Assembly: GCA_019055375.1 (NCBI GenBank)
Contig: JAHQIW010000421.1
Span: 28,168-92,167, forward strand
DNA from: Parelaphostrongylus tenuis
Lineage: Eukaryota; Nematoda; Chromadorea; Rhabditida; Metastrongylidae
DNA: 64,000 bases
Reading direction: 5' to 3'
A program made the position numbers and the translations under genes. This document shows positions 53,766 to 64,000 of the stretch, piece by piece. Under the pieces are notes generated by a model, which did no database searches, was not told where the DNA came from, and saw only the letters and a list, made by a program, of their open reading frames with translations. Position 1 is the first letter of the stretch; each line of letters begins with the position of its first letter.

Positions 53766-55929
53766 AGCAGTCGACAGCAGAGGTATTCTTCATAGTCTTT
53801 CTACAATTCATTTTCTTTTTGAAATGTAAGCAAGTGAATTATGTTGTTTTGACATCACTCTCAAGTGGCCGTGTGATGATTCTAAGACGTATAACCTATC
53901 CATTTAGCTTATCTCGTTGGTTTCTAATGACTCAACCTAATTCTACGCTGCATCAACATTGGATAAATATGCACTTGAAAAGCATCGTCTGATTGTATTC
54001 CTCAGTTTCTTTTCTCGGTTGAAGCTTTACTAAGTTTAAAGGAATATTCATCGTTGAACTGCCAGATCAGATCATTCTATTATAGTGAATTTTTTGACGT
54101 AGGCACTTCTTGTACATCAGAAATCTTGCGGACATCCCTTCGATATCCCAAAATTTGCATACTCTAAATTGCGGACCTTCGGCATTGACCTATGAATCCA
54201 CAAAGGACACAAATGGGCACATAGCCGTTGGCGCAGATTTAGCAAGGATTACCATATTCTTTTTCTGATAAAGAGGTAACGTAACCGACAACTATAGGAT
54301 ACCATACAGCCATTGTTATTGTTAAGAAGACGAGTTTGCCTCATTCAATGGTATTGATATGACCCATCTTTTCTGCGTTTGAACGACGAAAATTTGTGAA
54401 CAACTCAGAATCTTATAGAAAGCTCAGCTGGTTCAGATGGTAATAATATATCCTTTTGATCACGCTGAGTTTGAGGTTTATCTTGCAGCCTTACACATCT
54501 ACGACTTAACTAGCACAAATTTTGGAATCGTTCTTAATTCGAAGCAGTCGCACTTGGAGTTGATTTCGCTCGCTCAAGATTGCGGTCTAGCTATCCATTT
54601 GACAGATATGACATCCAAAGATGTCAGTGTTTGAGTTCAGTGAGTATTTTTTAATAAAGTCATCTGGAGGTTTTCCATGCCTTTTTTTGTTTTTGCCGTT
54701 TTCTTTGATGTAGTAGGCTTGTTCATCTTACTTTAGAAAACTGCTTTGGAAGCCATGAGATAATTCACTACACCGCTACAACTATGACAACATTTGTTCA
54801 AGTGCGTTGCCATTTGTGCAGTTCCCCTTGATGTCTGTGATATTAATCTCTAGTTCTAAGCAGGTATTGCCTAGATTTTTATATGGATTAAGTCATTCTA
54901 TGCTGTCATTGCTCACTACTAGAGATATGGAGCTGTTGTAATAGGAAATAGGCCTTTCATGTAATACTTCATGCACAATTGTTACATTGTGAGCCTTCTG
55001 GCAGCAAATCGCATTCAAGATATGATCATCTTCGGTGATTACATCATCGTTGATATATGTTTTTCCTACTTCCACTTACAGAGCAGTGCTTTTGTTCATT
55101 TCATGGAAACGTGTTCTTTTTTCTGTTTTCCTTATGAAGGCAACGATGTTAGTGGTGACGAGAAGGAAGAGAGAGATGTGCGCTTTAGAATTTTTGGATT
55201 TCATTATGCAAGCTCAGATTTATGATTTACTAATTTTCCACGGCTTTTACGGTTCTTCTTTGTGGATTTTTACCTGGTCCAATGCTGTTGCGATCTTCCC
55301 CATATATTCTGTGTTCGTAGCGACATCACTTTGCGTTTTGCAATATTTCAATGGTTATCTGCGTGAAGTACTAATTTTCTAACTAAAAATTGGATAAAAT
55401 TGGCTTTTCTCTTTTAGCATCGAGACAAAGTTTCCAATATGAAAGAAGAGGAGTATACATGCTAGTAGCAATTTCGGGACTCTTTGCTCTCTAGCCAGTC
55501 TCGCCGCCCAGCTGTTCTTGGAATATCTAGGCAGCCAAGTTTGGCGAAGATGAGTATCTTCCTTGACAACACCGAATGGTACCTCGACAGTAAATCAGTA
55601 ATTGGACTCTAGCTGAGCAACCTTTCTAAGTTTCTTGTATAGAGCAGGCAATTATCCATTCATTTTCTTCTGCGCGAATGAAAACCACCACGACCGAAAT
55701 GTCGTGTTCAAATGGTCGATCATGACCAAAGCTGTGAACAAGTCCTAGGTAAAACAGTCTTAATGGGAACAAAAAGATTAAGAATGAAACAATGAAAGTG
55801 GTGGATTACTCTACGAAACGCTATGAGTATGTCGTATATAGATTCAGACATTAGTTGATGGGGTAAACGGATTGTTGTAATAGCATCTCACAGAATTAGG
55901 GAGACTGTGTAGGTGAAATATAAACCATA
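53766..55929. other. No gene recognised
   Basis: Several overlapping frames of 60-115 codons, including a hydrophobic one at 55,035-55,382 (AIFPIYSVFVATSLCVLQYF). They overlap in different frames and have no motif, so I call none of them. Confidence 0.35.
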
Positions 55930-56075
55930 ATGAAAACACCGTGCACTACATCTAAAATGAAGTGGTACGCAAAACTGAACTTTAAGAAGCAGTTGAACCC
56001 GCGTTTCATCCTTACGGAGGGCGCGTGCTACCAATACACCACCATGGCCACCGCTTTGCTACCACTCTTTTTCGA
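55930..56075 (-). repeat. tRNA-derived SINE, family 2, diverged
   Basis: Minus strand: TTGGTAGCACGCGCCC (box A-like, near 56,035) and CGGGTTCAACTGC (box B, near 56,003), followed by a tail that aligns with the copy at 775-905. Confidence 0.5.
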
Positions 56076-57094
56076 AATGAGCCATCGAAACTGTCAGCAA
56101 GCAACCCGAACGAGTTTAGTTTGGTAAGGAGGACGAAATTCTAGGTACCACTTAATCTCAATGTTCTTAGATGAATAATTAAGCGTCATACAACTGTTAG
56201 AAAGCAGTTGAATCAAAGAATTATAAACTACACCTATGTGTAAAAGAGTAGATTCTTTTCAATAAAAGAATTTGTAAGCTAGAACTGCAACGAACAGTTC
56301 ACTATTAATCTATCATTTTTATCTCTACTTCCTCTCAATCTAGTGTTTCAAGAGAAACGGAGAAAGTTGGAAAGTTGGTCCCAGAAGCAATGGTGTGTTA
56401 TAAAATAAAAATCGGCAAAAATAGATAGAAAAACAAATTTATCGTGTATTTCCAACGAGAAGACGACAATTTTGACTGGTTTTGCGTTTTGTAAACGCTC
56501 AATGATTATTTACATATACTACTTATTTCTTGCTATAACCTGGGCAATGCGCTTCTCGAGAATGGCCAAGTGGTTGTAATGCTCGTCGCGGCAAGGTGTG
56601 AGACTGCTCCCCACTTCACATTTCTCGGCAGTCAGCAGCAAATGTCCATGGAACGTCATAGCCAAGTGGGATATTTTGGGGTTGCATGGAAACGTGCTCA
56701 GCGAGTATTCTACGGCATTTAAGGCGAAGACAAAAAGCGAACCAAATGTTGGAAATTTTGGGATCCGCCACAGTGGAAAAAATCGGTGAAAAGGATCAAA
56801 TATGTAAGTAAAGTTACAAAGTAATTGCCTAGAAGATTGAGTGGTGTTGAGCCGATAACATCGCTCTTTTAACACGATGAATTAGCTAGATGGAACAAAT
56901 TCTGAGCGATTCCGGCATCGTCTGTGGAATGATGCGAAAACGACGTTCTAGGCATGAGAAACGTACGATTTTGAGTGTTCCATTCACACTTAGCGGAATG
57001 AGCACCTTTGTATACTTCATTTACGTTTGTTCAAGACGGAAAGTCGCAATAAAGAGCGATATAGCCTCCGAGTTACGCATGAGGGAACAGAGGC
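56076..57094. other. No gene recognised
   Basis: A 118-codon minus-strand frame (56,875-56,519) and a plus frame (56,598-56,789) overlap; neither has a motif. Confidence 0.35.
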
Positions 57095-57335
57095 TTGAGA
57101 AGCGTTTAAGAGCATCCAGGATATAGTGAAGAGAACCATGAACATCCGACTCCATCCATACCTTTTACAGTCAGCAATCATCTATGCTTCAACATATGCA
57201 TCGGAACTGGCCACTGTGTAAACAGGATAGATAATCGCTTGGCATTATTGAGTGCGCAGCTGAAAAGTCGATGTTACGAAGATAACGTGTCCTGAATTGA
57301 CAGTAGGCATCCGAAGTTTTGACCGATGTTGCCGA
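57095..57335 (+). pseudogene. RTE fragment (C-terminal region)
   Basis: Matches 13,980-14,220 of the nearly full-length element: FKSIQDIVKRTMNIRLH, then YASELA for YAAETW, an EC-AAEKSM block, and CGIRSFDRCCR. It is short, with stops and indels. Confidence 0.75.
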
Positions 57336-57539
57336 TGCGATTAGATAGTCTTCACGTGATCGTTGTCGTGACGTAGGTGTTTGTAGTCGCATAGAATTAA
57401 ATCCAAGGAAAGGAGTTAACTCCGAGGAGGATCTAACTCGGCAGTATCCATTTGGACAGGATAGATGATGCCCGAATGCAGCCTGCAGTCTTTATGGACT
57501 GTTTCTGGAAGGCAATGCTTCCTATTATTTGGAAAATTC

Positions 57540-58095
57540 TGATCATTGATTTGTGCTTTAAACCTCACCGAACGAGCTCATTCTTCAGACTATTGGTAAT
57601 CATTTGATAAGGGTGATGTTTTCTGATTTTAGCGATGTACTTGTTTCCTGGAAATACGGTTTAGCGGGGAAAATAACATTGAGTTTTTACACTTTTCGTA
57701 ACGTTGTTTAGAGACTATTCGACAACGCGAAGGCAGTAGCAGGAGGAATGCCAGGGGTGGAGTGGGGCAAGGCAGGACGATTGATATCTTATTATTTTAT
57801 TGGTAATATTCTCTCCACATCGAAAGAAACTCTAGATAAAACGATTGACTAAGATACAACGAGAATTCCTCTATACGTCGACATGCTTCTCAGCTTCCAG
57901 CGAATAATAAGCAGAATCTTGGCCTAGATGCTACAACGTTATGGAAGGGTGCTTTGCATAGAAGGCGGTGTAGGCGATAGCTTCCGGTTTCAGCTTCCGA
58001 ACGGTTACCAACACTCCTATGAAAGTTTTAATTCAGCGAATGAGATTGGTCTTTCACTTGTTAACTTATAATCAATGAGAACAGAATTTTTACCT
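57540..58095 (+). repeat. Foldback repeat family E, 5'-truncated copy
   Basis: Direct match to 50,335-50,900, including GTGCTTTAAACCTCACCGAAC, the ATAAAACGATTG..TAAGATAC run and the terminal CAGCTTCCGAACGGTTACCAAC arm. The left inverted arm is missing. Confidence 0.7.
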
Positions 58096-59454
58096 ATTTT
58101 CTTCCTCCTGTACAACTTTGAGCGCAACCGCAATTATGATGAAATGAGAGCATGACTCGAAACTCTCCATCTGGGCTACGAATTCGCATTTACTTTTTGC
58201 AGAGGTTGAAGTGCTATCTATTCACTTCAACAACCGACAATGTTCCATTATCTTTCCCTCCATATTCTTGTTTCTCTCATCGCCATATTTGGTTCCCTCA
58301 ATAGATGACAACTTTTTTTGATTGAAATGATTTTTGTGATGTACCACAAACCATCACCGCAAGTTGATTTAGTGTTTAAAAAAATATAAATATACTTCGC
58401 TGCCTTTAGGTATAATTAACTATGACTGTTCAAAAGTTTCAAAGAAATCGAAATTCAAAAAAGTGTGTTTTATCCAGTCTGTATTTTTGAAGGCTAAAAG
58501 AAAAAAATTCTGGAGCCTATGACATGAATCTATGAGCAAAACCAAGGAAATGTTCGATAAACTATCGACCAACTGGTTGACGAGAGTTGAATGTAGTCTT
58601 ACCTGACTTCACAGTAGAGCTTTCCACCACTTCTGGACGTCTGCAGCAGGTTTCGTATAAAAATATTGCTCTGAAAAGCAAATTGATATTGATGATTATG
58701 AACAGCTGTTTGGAGACAACGGCGACGATAAGTTTCTCAGATCGGAATTCCTCGTGAGATTTCTCACCGTCATAAGCCACCATCATAAAACGCCGAATAT
58801 TTATTTGAGTATCTCTATCAATGGTAGATGAAGCCGAATGCCTGGCGCATCCAACGTTTAAGCTTCATACTTTATCTTTCTATCAGTATGCAGCAGCATT
58901 TTTATTTCCAATATTTCTTGACACACATGTTGCCATATTACTGCCGTAATTAACCCTATCATTACCACGTATATCATACATGGCACACGCGTACTTTCGT
59001 GGTCTTCTCATGGAGCATAGATTTCATTGAACTGTTAGCAGGTATTCGATAGTTGAAAAAATTACGGTTCTGATGGTATGCCTGGTTTTTGCAAACGCTT
59101 TTTGGTGAGCTGTAGCAACAGGGAGTAGCTAAAAAAGATTTTTCACTGAAGTTTCAATAATTGTTAGATAGTATGTCAAATGGCGATCATAAATATAAAC
59201 TTACATCTTGGTTTAATTCTCAATTGAAGTGCATACTCCGCTGTAGTAACAGCGAACAGAAATGACGTTTTTCTCTTGGAGTCCTCGCTATCGTGCATGC
59301 TCGGCTTTAGATCAACGTTTTGGTAAAAACTGATAGCTCAAAAAGTGTGAATATTAACAAAAAAATTGGTTTTTTGGTTTGATATTTGTGCGCTGTAGCA
59401 TGGGAATTACGATCACGTATCACACACTGAGTAATCAGCCCGTCTCTTAAACTT
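58096..59454. other. No gene recognised
   Basis: No open frame above 75 codons that is supported and no clear repeat. Confidence 0.4.
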
Positions 59455-61562
59455 TACAATGCCTGTATTGGTACTCCTACAGTCAAATCCGTCCTCTGGA
59501 GGCAATCTATAATCAAGAAGGGCGACATGTTACTGAAGGCCTTCTATAAAGTAATTTTTTTAGTAAAAAGAACGTCTACGTGTTCTAAAAATTCCCACTT
59601 TTATTACGAAGGCCACATCAATAAGAACGCAACGAATTTCCATTTCTTGCTTCTTTTTTCACAATATTTGAAGGTATAATTTGAAAACACGTTTTCCTCA
59701 ATGTATGACTTTTTGAAGAAGCTCTTGTGCTGTGAGTTTTAGCTCGCAGCCGAATTAATCCTTGATAGAGCCCATATTAGTCATTTGTGAAATACTTCTT
59801 TGGAAGAATTCATTATTCAGAAGCGTTTTGAATCACTACCACTGATCCAACTGAAAGCGCAGAATGGAAAACCTTGTACGTGATATGAGACAGTACACAA
59901 GACAGCTGTCTAGATGCGGGAGGTACATTACAAGGTCATGTAATTACTGCCCCATGGCCTCTACTTGAATAATTCATTGAATGACTTGTGAAAGCAGTTA
60001 GTATGTTAGAAGCCAATCATGTGCTTGTTCCTTCTGAAATTTAGGTTTGGTGGTCTTTTTTTAACGAGAGATATAGGTGCTTGACCGGCTGGATATGGAC
60101 AACATGACCTTTTAAGGCTTTGAGTAGGGCGAAAGCGTGAAACGTTAGCTGTCTGAATAAATAGTGCTATCGAACCTTGTATTTAGATAAGAAAATAACG
60201 AAGATGCCGAGAGTATAAGATAGTCGTTTTTTGAAAATCGGATAGTTTCGATACATAAACGAAAGAGTATTTTGACATCAGGTAATCAAAAGTTTGAGGA
60301 AATAATTTGTTGATGTCACTAAGTCTTCACTGTTTCTTCGCTGTTTGCTCATCTACTCATGACTAGGTAGTGCAGTGCCAAATTTCACATGTTTTTACAA
60401 CTATATTTTACAGTAACGGTACAGCAGAGAAAGTTCAGTGGATCGTGTGTTGACAGTTGATTTGGCCACTTGGACTTTTGTTAATTGCCCCTGTATCGAA
60501 CACTTTGCAGTAGATTATCGTCTACCTCTACAACAACACTACAACACCAGCAATAGGATTTATAGGACTACAGAAAGCATAGGCAATGGAATTCAGTTGA
60601 GTGAATAACCAAGCGGAAGAGAGAGAAGGTGTAGATAACATCTATTATATTATGGAAAATGTTGTCTACAACATCGTTGCATCCACTTTATTTGGTGCGT
60701 CAGTACCACATCAATTAAAAGACCCTTACGCTTCAGTGTCTTTATAATCCTAGTTTAAAAACCTACGAAAAAAGCGAGTGTGATGAGTGAAGAAGAAGAT
60801 TCTACCATCGGTTTAGGAATAGGCTGCAGCAATATCAGATTCTAAAGTATAAAAAAAGAACCTATGAGTGAGTTCATCTGGCATTAAACTCAAACAGGAA
60901 CAAGTGACTTAGACCGGAATGAAAAGAAAATATGGGATTTACATAACTAATTTTTTAGAAGCTTTTTGAGGTTTTTTATAGATGCAAATGCTCCAAAGTT
61001 TTTCATTTAGGACACAATTCTATGTGTGAAATATGACATATGCAGCGTATCTGAGCACACAGATTGAGGTTTTGGCGTTTTATTTCTTCGAAGTGCTTTT
61101 GCTATTAGCACTTTCGACTTGACAACTTCTTTTATGCTTCTAGCTAAGCTTCCTAAAACTTTCTAGTGTACTTCCTTTGCTCTTCTTCAGCCTCTTCGTG
61201 GTCCTAATGAGCCAACAACTTCAGTCGCTAGACATATTCAATAAGGCAGGCGAATCAGTACTGATTATCTTTCACTGGAGAACCCGAATTCTACATCAAA
61301 ATATAGCAATCAGTGGATGAGAAACACAGAATCATTCGGTCTATCCCATTGTCTCAGTGGACGACTGGCGATAGCACAGCAATGTCAAAATCTAATTAAA
61401 AAAAGTACCGGTGTCGGTGATGGAGCCGCTTCAAGGAAGTTGTTACGCTGAGAAGGGCGGATCTATCGGCTAACGTTCCAGGGCGTTTCATCTTCTTCGG
61501 AGCCGATTAAACCGAGCCGCTCCATAGTCGTTCGTCCTCGTTATGCCCTTCGTTCTCGTTCG
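59455..61562 (+). repeat. Giant palindrome C, left arm (at least 2.1 kb)
   Basis: Reverse complement of 61,905-64,000 with matching order. Landmarks: 59,540-59,700 against 63,750-63,930; 59,880-60,180 against 63,390-63,690; 60,400-60,960 against 62,640-63,150; 60,970-61,130 against 62,450-62,620; 61,400-61,560 against 61,905-62,090. No protein motif is visible in the arm. Confidence 0.85.
60112..60155 (+). ncRNA. Hammerhead ribozyme relic (palindrome C, left)
   Basis: TTGAGTA (60,120-60,126) where CTGANGA is expected, a GGGC-GAAA-GCGT stem II, and GAAA (60,139-60,142) followed by CGTTAGCTG. Two core changes, so probably inactive. Confidence 0.45.
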
Positions 61563-61904
61563 AACCCAACTCGAAATTTCTTTTTCTATACACAGTAGCT
61601 GTTGATGATAGTCTGAACATGACAACATGTTTGAGTCTCTTATGAGGTATGGTGTGGCAATTATACAATGCTAGTAAGGCCCTTGTTTCGCACCTCTAGG
61701 CTCCTTTGTTAAGGAGTCGGCTGAACCGAAGAGCAGTGTGCTATTCAAGAGCGCGCAAGAACGAAACAAGCGCCTGTGAAGGTGTAAGTGCCACAACAGA
61801 CTTCATAACAGGCTCAAAGATGTCATCATATTACCAGACTATCAGTGGCAGCCATCATGTATTAAAAGAGACTTTCGGGTAGGGTTCTCACTTAAGTGGT
61901 GTGC
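61563..61904. repeat. Loop of palindrome C, with a family C remnant
   Basis: The loop is not mirrored. It carries a degraded family C ribozyme repeat around 61,690-61,840: GCTATTCAAGAGCGC, GCAAGAACGAAACAAGCG, then ACAACAGACTTCATAACAGG. The core CTGANGA is lost. Confidence 0.5.
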
Positions 61905-64000
61905 TCCGAAAAAGATTTAACTCGAACGGGAACGAAGGCCATAACGAGGACGAACGACTATGGAGCGGCTCGGGTAAATCGGCTCCGAAGAAGATGAAAC
62001 GCCCTAGAACGTTGGCTGAAGGATCCGCCCTTCTCCGCAAAACCACGTTCGTGGAGCGGCTCCATTAACGAAGCCGATCCTTTTTTTTTATTACATTCTG
62101 GCATTGCAGCGAGTAACTGGCTGTACTATCGCTAGCCGTCCTCTGAGTTAATGGGATACTCAAAATGATTCTGGGTTTTTTATCAACACAATGTTATATC
62201 TTGATGAAGAATTAGGGTTCTTCAATGAAATTTAATTAGTAATGATTTGCCTACTTTGCTGAATATGTATAACGACTAAAGTTGTACTCCGTTTATACCA
62301 CGATGAGGACATAGAAGAACTACTGAAGCGTTTTGTAGCTAAAAGTGTACCGTACCAAAAGGTGAAGACCTCATAATTTGTGGAGAGGGCTGTGTTGTTT
62401 CCTGCAAAAAAACGGGAGAGTTATTGAAACATCTCAATTCAAAGCACAAATAATTTAGTCAAGTCGAAATTATCAAAGCAAAAGTGCTTCAAAGAGATTA
62501 AAGGCCAGATTCCACAATCTGTGCGTGTAGATATGCAACCTGTGTCATACTTAACACATAGAAATGTTTCCTAGGTGGAAAACTCCGAAACAATTGCATC
62601 CAAAAACTTCATATAGCTCCTAGAGCTTTACTGATGTATATCTCATATTTTCTTTTTGTCCCGGTTCAAGTCACTTGTTCCTATTTGAGTTTAATGCTAG
62701 ATGAATTCGCTCACTTTAAAATCTGATAGTACGTAGCCTATTCCTAAACCGACGGTAGAATCCTTTTTTCAAGCATTTCGCTCGTTTTTCTCCGTATATT
62801 TGTAAATTAGAATGATAATGACACTGAAGTGTAAAGGTCTTTCAATTGATCTGGTACTGAAGCACCAAATAAAGTGGATGCAACGATGTTGTAGACAACA
62901 TTCTCCATAATATAATACATGTTATATACCCCTTCTCTCTTCCTCTTGGTTATTCACTCAATTGAATTCCATTGTCTATGCTTTCCATAGTCCTATAAAT
63001 CCTATTGCTGGTGTTGTAGTGTTATTGTAGAGATAAACGATAATCTATCGCTAAGAGTTCAATACAGAGGCAATTAACAAAAGTCCCAAGTGGCCAGTTC
63101 AACTCTTAGCAATAAATCCACTAAACTTCCTCTGCTGTACTACTTTAAAATATACTCATGAAAACGTGCGAAATTCTGAGCTGCGCTATCAAGTCATAAG
63201 TAGAGGAACAAATAGCGAAGAAGCTATGAGACTTGATGACACCAACAATTTACTCCCTCACAGTTTTGATTACGTGTTTCATGGAGAACATTCTTCCGTT
63301 GATGTATCGAGACTATTCAAATTTCCAAGATCGACTATCTTATATGCTCGGCATCTAGCATCAATTCGTTTTAATTCTTAGCCAGATACAAGGTTTAATG
63401 TGTTTTGTAGTCTATTTATTCAAACAACTAACGTTTCACAGTTTCTTCGTCCACAGAGCCTCAAACGGACAGGTTGTTCACAGTTCACGTGGTCAAACAC
63501 CTCCATTACTCTTTTATAAAAGGTCAACAGACCCAGATTTTAGTAGCATCAAGCAAATAATCAACTTTTAACATACTAATGGCCTTTACAACTACTACAA
63601 TGAATTATTCAAGTAGAAGCCGCGGGCAGAAATCACTTGATCTTGTAATGTACCTCCCGCATCTAAACAATTGTCTTATATACTGATGGACACTCTCGAG
63701 GATTAATCCGACTGCGGGCATAAAGTCACATCACAAGAACTTCTTGAAAGAGACATAAAATGAGGAGAATGTGTTCTCAAATTATTTTTTTACATGTCGC
63801 CAAAAAAGTAAGAAATGAAGATGCGTTGCTTTCTCTTTGATGTGGCTTTCGTAATGAAAAGTGGGAATTTTTGAAACACGTGAGCGTTCTATTTACTAAA
63901 ACAAATCCTTTATAGAGGGCCTTCAGCAACATGTCACTCTTCCAGATTATAAATTGTCCCCAGACGACGGATTTTACTGTACAAGTACAAATACATAAAC
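61905..64000 (-). repeat. Giant palindrome C, right arm, running off the window
   Basis: Mirror of 59,455-61,562. Homology is still present within the last 30 bases, so the outer boundary is not determined. The frame at 63,166-63,381 (71 codons) lies in the arm, is broken in the mirrored copy and is not called as a gene. Confidence 0.85.
63423..63465 (-). ncRNA. Hammerhead ribozyme relic (palindrome C, right)
   Basis: Minus strand: CTGTGGA in place of CTGANGA, a small stem II, and GAAA (63,437-63,434) followed by CGTTAGTTG. Mirror partner of 60,112-60,155. Confidence 0.35.

Noticed and set aside
55035..55382. Hydrophobic 115-codon frame that could be a serpentine receptor fragment (also 52,946-53,278)
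   Set aside because: Hydrophobic composition follows from T-rich sequence; no receptor motif, no supporting exon borders and overlapping frames of equal quality.
1..64000. CRISPR arrays, operons, ribosomal RNA or prokaryotic promoters
   Set aside because: None seen; intron-split relics, LINEs, SINEs and mariner elements show this is eukaryotic nuclear DNA.

Overview
This window looks like intergenic or intronic nuclear DNA from a nematode, most likely a clade V strongylid such as a hookworm. That is an inference from four things: an RTE-clade retrotransposon, several mariner remnants, many tRNA-derived SINEs with TATA/GTATA microsatellites, and broken copies of a small secreted-protein gene whose conserved blocks resemble a nematode family I half-remember. 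There is no bacterial gene organisation. I found no intact host gene; almost everything recognisable is a mobile element, a fragment of one, or a pseudogene.

Layout. 1-2.6 kb: a mariner tail, a tRNA-like SINE and a repeat with two hammerhead-like motifs. 2.7-10.35 kb: an RTE fragment running into a large inverted repeat (arms about 1.68 kb, spacer about 2.7 kb); each arm carries a broken three-exon copy of the secreted-protein gene, and the spacer holds hammerhead-bearing repeats. 11.19-14.54 kb: a nearly complete RTE retrotransposon with an 11-bp target-site duplication, broken only by frameshifts. 15.2-16.3 kb: a third broken secreted-protein gene, interrupted by a hammerhead repeat. 17.3-19.6 kb: two more RTE fragments, one interrupted by a SINE that left a perfect 12-bp duplication. 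22-32 kb: scattered mariner remnants, a hammerhead relic, a Penelope-like GIY-YIG endonuclease fragment and a SINE. 32-34 and 43-44.8 kb: diverged copies of a foldback repeat family (E). 36.9-40.45 kb: a second giant palindrome with mariner remnants and four hammerhead relics. 44.9 and 53.65 kb: the two best hammerhead ribozyme motifs. 46.8-52 kb: SINE copies, including a head-to-head pair, and a compact foldback element. 57.1-58.1 kb: an RTE fragment and another family E copy. 59.45-64.0 kb: a third giant palindrome that reaches the end of the window.

The most interesting signal is the set of self-cleaving ribozyme (hammerhead) motifs in several short repeat families. Two have complete helices and a complete or nearly complete core, at 53,648-53,700 and 44,940-44,982. 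Some occur as direct pairs 250-300 bp apart, as expected for retrozyme-like or Penelope-associated elements that pass through circular RNA. Others lie inside giant palindromes. All calls were made by reading the sequence; no search, folding program or alignment was run.
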